This document shows, piece by piece, positions 63,745 to 64,000 of a stretch of DNA of 64,000 nt (positions are counted from its first letter, which is position 1; each line of letters starts with the position of its first letter). The stretch is from contig OY282352.1 in NCBI GenBank assembly GCA_958295495.1, forward strand, positions 3,970,548 through 4,034,547, written 5' to 3'. Below the pieces are notes generated by a model. That model was given only the letters and a program-made list of their open reading frames with translations, was not told the DNA's origin and did no database searches. The stretch comes from an uncultured Latescibacterota bacterium. GTDB taxonomy: Bacteria > Latescibacterota > UBA2968 > UBA8231. Position numbers and translations under genes: made by a program.

Positions 63745-64000
63745 CTAAAATGGCGTGAATTTTGCAGTAATCCACCCCGCCTCAACTCCCAACTCGCGTC
63801 CACACGCCGCGAGCCTTTCCAAATCGTCTAAGGCCATCGGCACCCCTTCGCGGGCGTATTTCTCGCTCTTGCGGTGCTCAACGGTGCCCGGCAGGGTCGC
63901 CTCGTCGTAGCCGCGCACGGGTTCCATGGTCTCGCGGACGCCGCGCACGAGATTGTCAACGCCGGCGCGGAAGGCGTCGGGCGGGGCGAACGCGCCAATG
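63745..64000 (-). CDS. C-terminal end of an Ldh_2 family malate/lactate/ureidoglycolate dehydrogenase, cut by the window edge
   Basis: The frame is open to the right edge; about 85 residues are visible, ending VEAGWITAKFTPF. IGAFAPPDAFRAGVDNLV, then RETMEPVRGYDEATLPG and AREGVPMALDDLERLAA, match the C-terminal part of COG2055 (Ldh_2/YlbC/DpkA) dehydrogenases. These reduce 2-ketoacids with NAD(P)H. The substrate cannot be told from the fragment. It is convergent with the Gfo/Idh/MocA gene. Confidence 0.65.
   Translation of the reverse strand, partial: IGAFAPPDAFRAGVDNLVRGVRETMEPVRGYDEATLPGTVEHRKSEKYAREGVPMALDDLERLAACGRELGVEAGWITAKFTPF

Overview
This is bacterial DNA, mostly GC-rich. Its core is one long run of transcription and translation genes, flanked by accessory DNA. 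No rRNA gene or phylogenetic marker can be compared here without a database. The mix of a DUF6807/PmoA-like protein, a Gfo/Idh/MocA oxidoreductase, a SEC-C-tailed radical SAM sulfatase maturase, a LarA-type racemase and a COG2055 dehydrogenase is typical of uncultured, often marine or sponge-associated lineages such as Latescibacterota or Poribacteria. That placement is inference.

Layout. (1) 1-9322 is a defence-type island: the 3' part of an SNF2-like helicase, a broken AAA_4/RecG-C-like gene end, and three genes joined by ATGA overlaps (Eco57I-like DNA methyltransferase, SMC/RecF-like ATPase, TIR-domain protein). The last two are visibly AT-richer than the rest of the window. (2) 9442-11529 holds a GxxExxY protein bracketed by a 44-bp direct repeat, and a DUF4143-type ATPase. 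(3) 11546-20226 holds a lone LarA racemase, an esterase lipoprotein, and a minus-strand cluster sbcD-sbcC-ygfZ-dinB-like; the last gene lacks the catalytic part of a Y-family polymerase. (4) 20301-49627 is the housekeeping block: greA with a possible leader peptide and attenuator, tRNA-Gly/Thr, rpmG, tRNA-Trp, secE, nusG, rplKAJL, rpoBC, rpsLG, fusA, tuf, the S10-spc-alpha genes, rpoA and rplQ, closed by a strong terminator. The order is canonical except that rplC (L3) is missing between rpsJ and rplD, and adk, map and infA do not follow secY. (5) 49755-59575 is a second accessory region: a WYL regulator, an unknown protein containing a DNA minisatellite, a collagen-like lipoprotein with a double-AAA ATPase, a ParE/Phd toxin-antitoxin pair bracketed by a duplicated piece of the ATPase gene, a minus-strand unit of HTH, PLD-like and large unknown proteins with an apparent frameshift, and remains of an AbiE locus. 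(6) 59576-64000 is metabolic: a phosphoesterase, the sulfatase maturase, the DUF6807 protein, the Gfo/Idh/MocA oxidoreductase, and the end of an Ldh_2 dehydrogenase.

The best candidates for something new are the methyltransferase-ATPase-TIR operon (2881-9322), the HTH/PLD-like/unknown unit (55239-59109), and the WYL-palindrome-AAA neighbourhood (49755-54341). Among core genes, the missing rplC, the catalytically stripped polymerase and the greA leader deserve checking.
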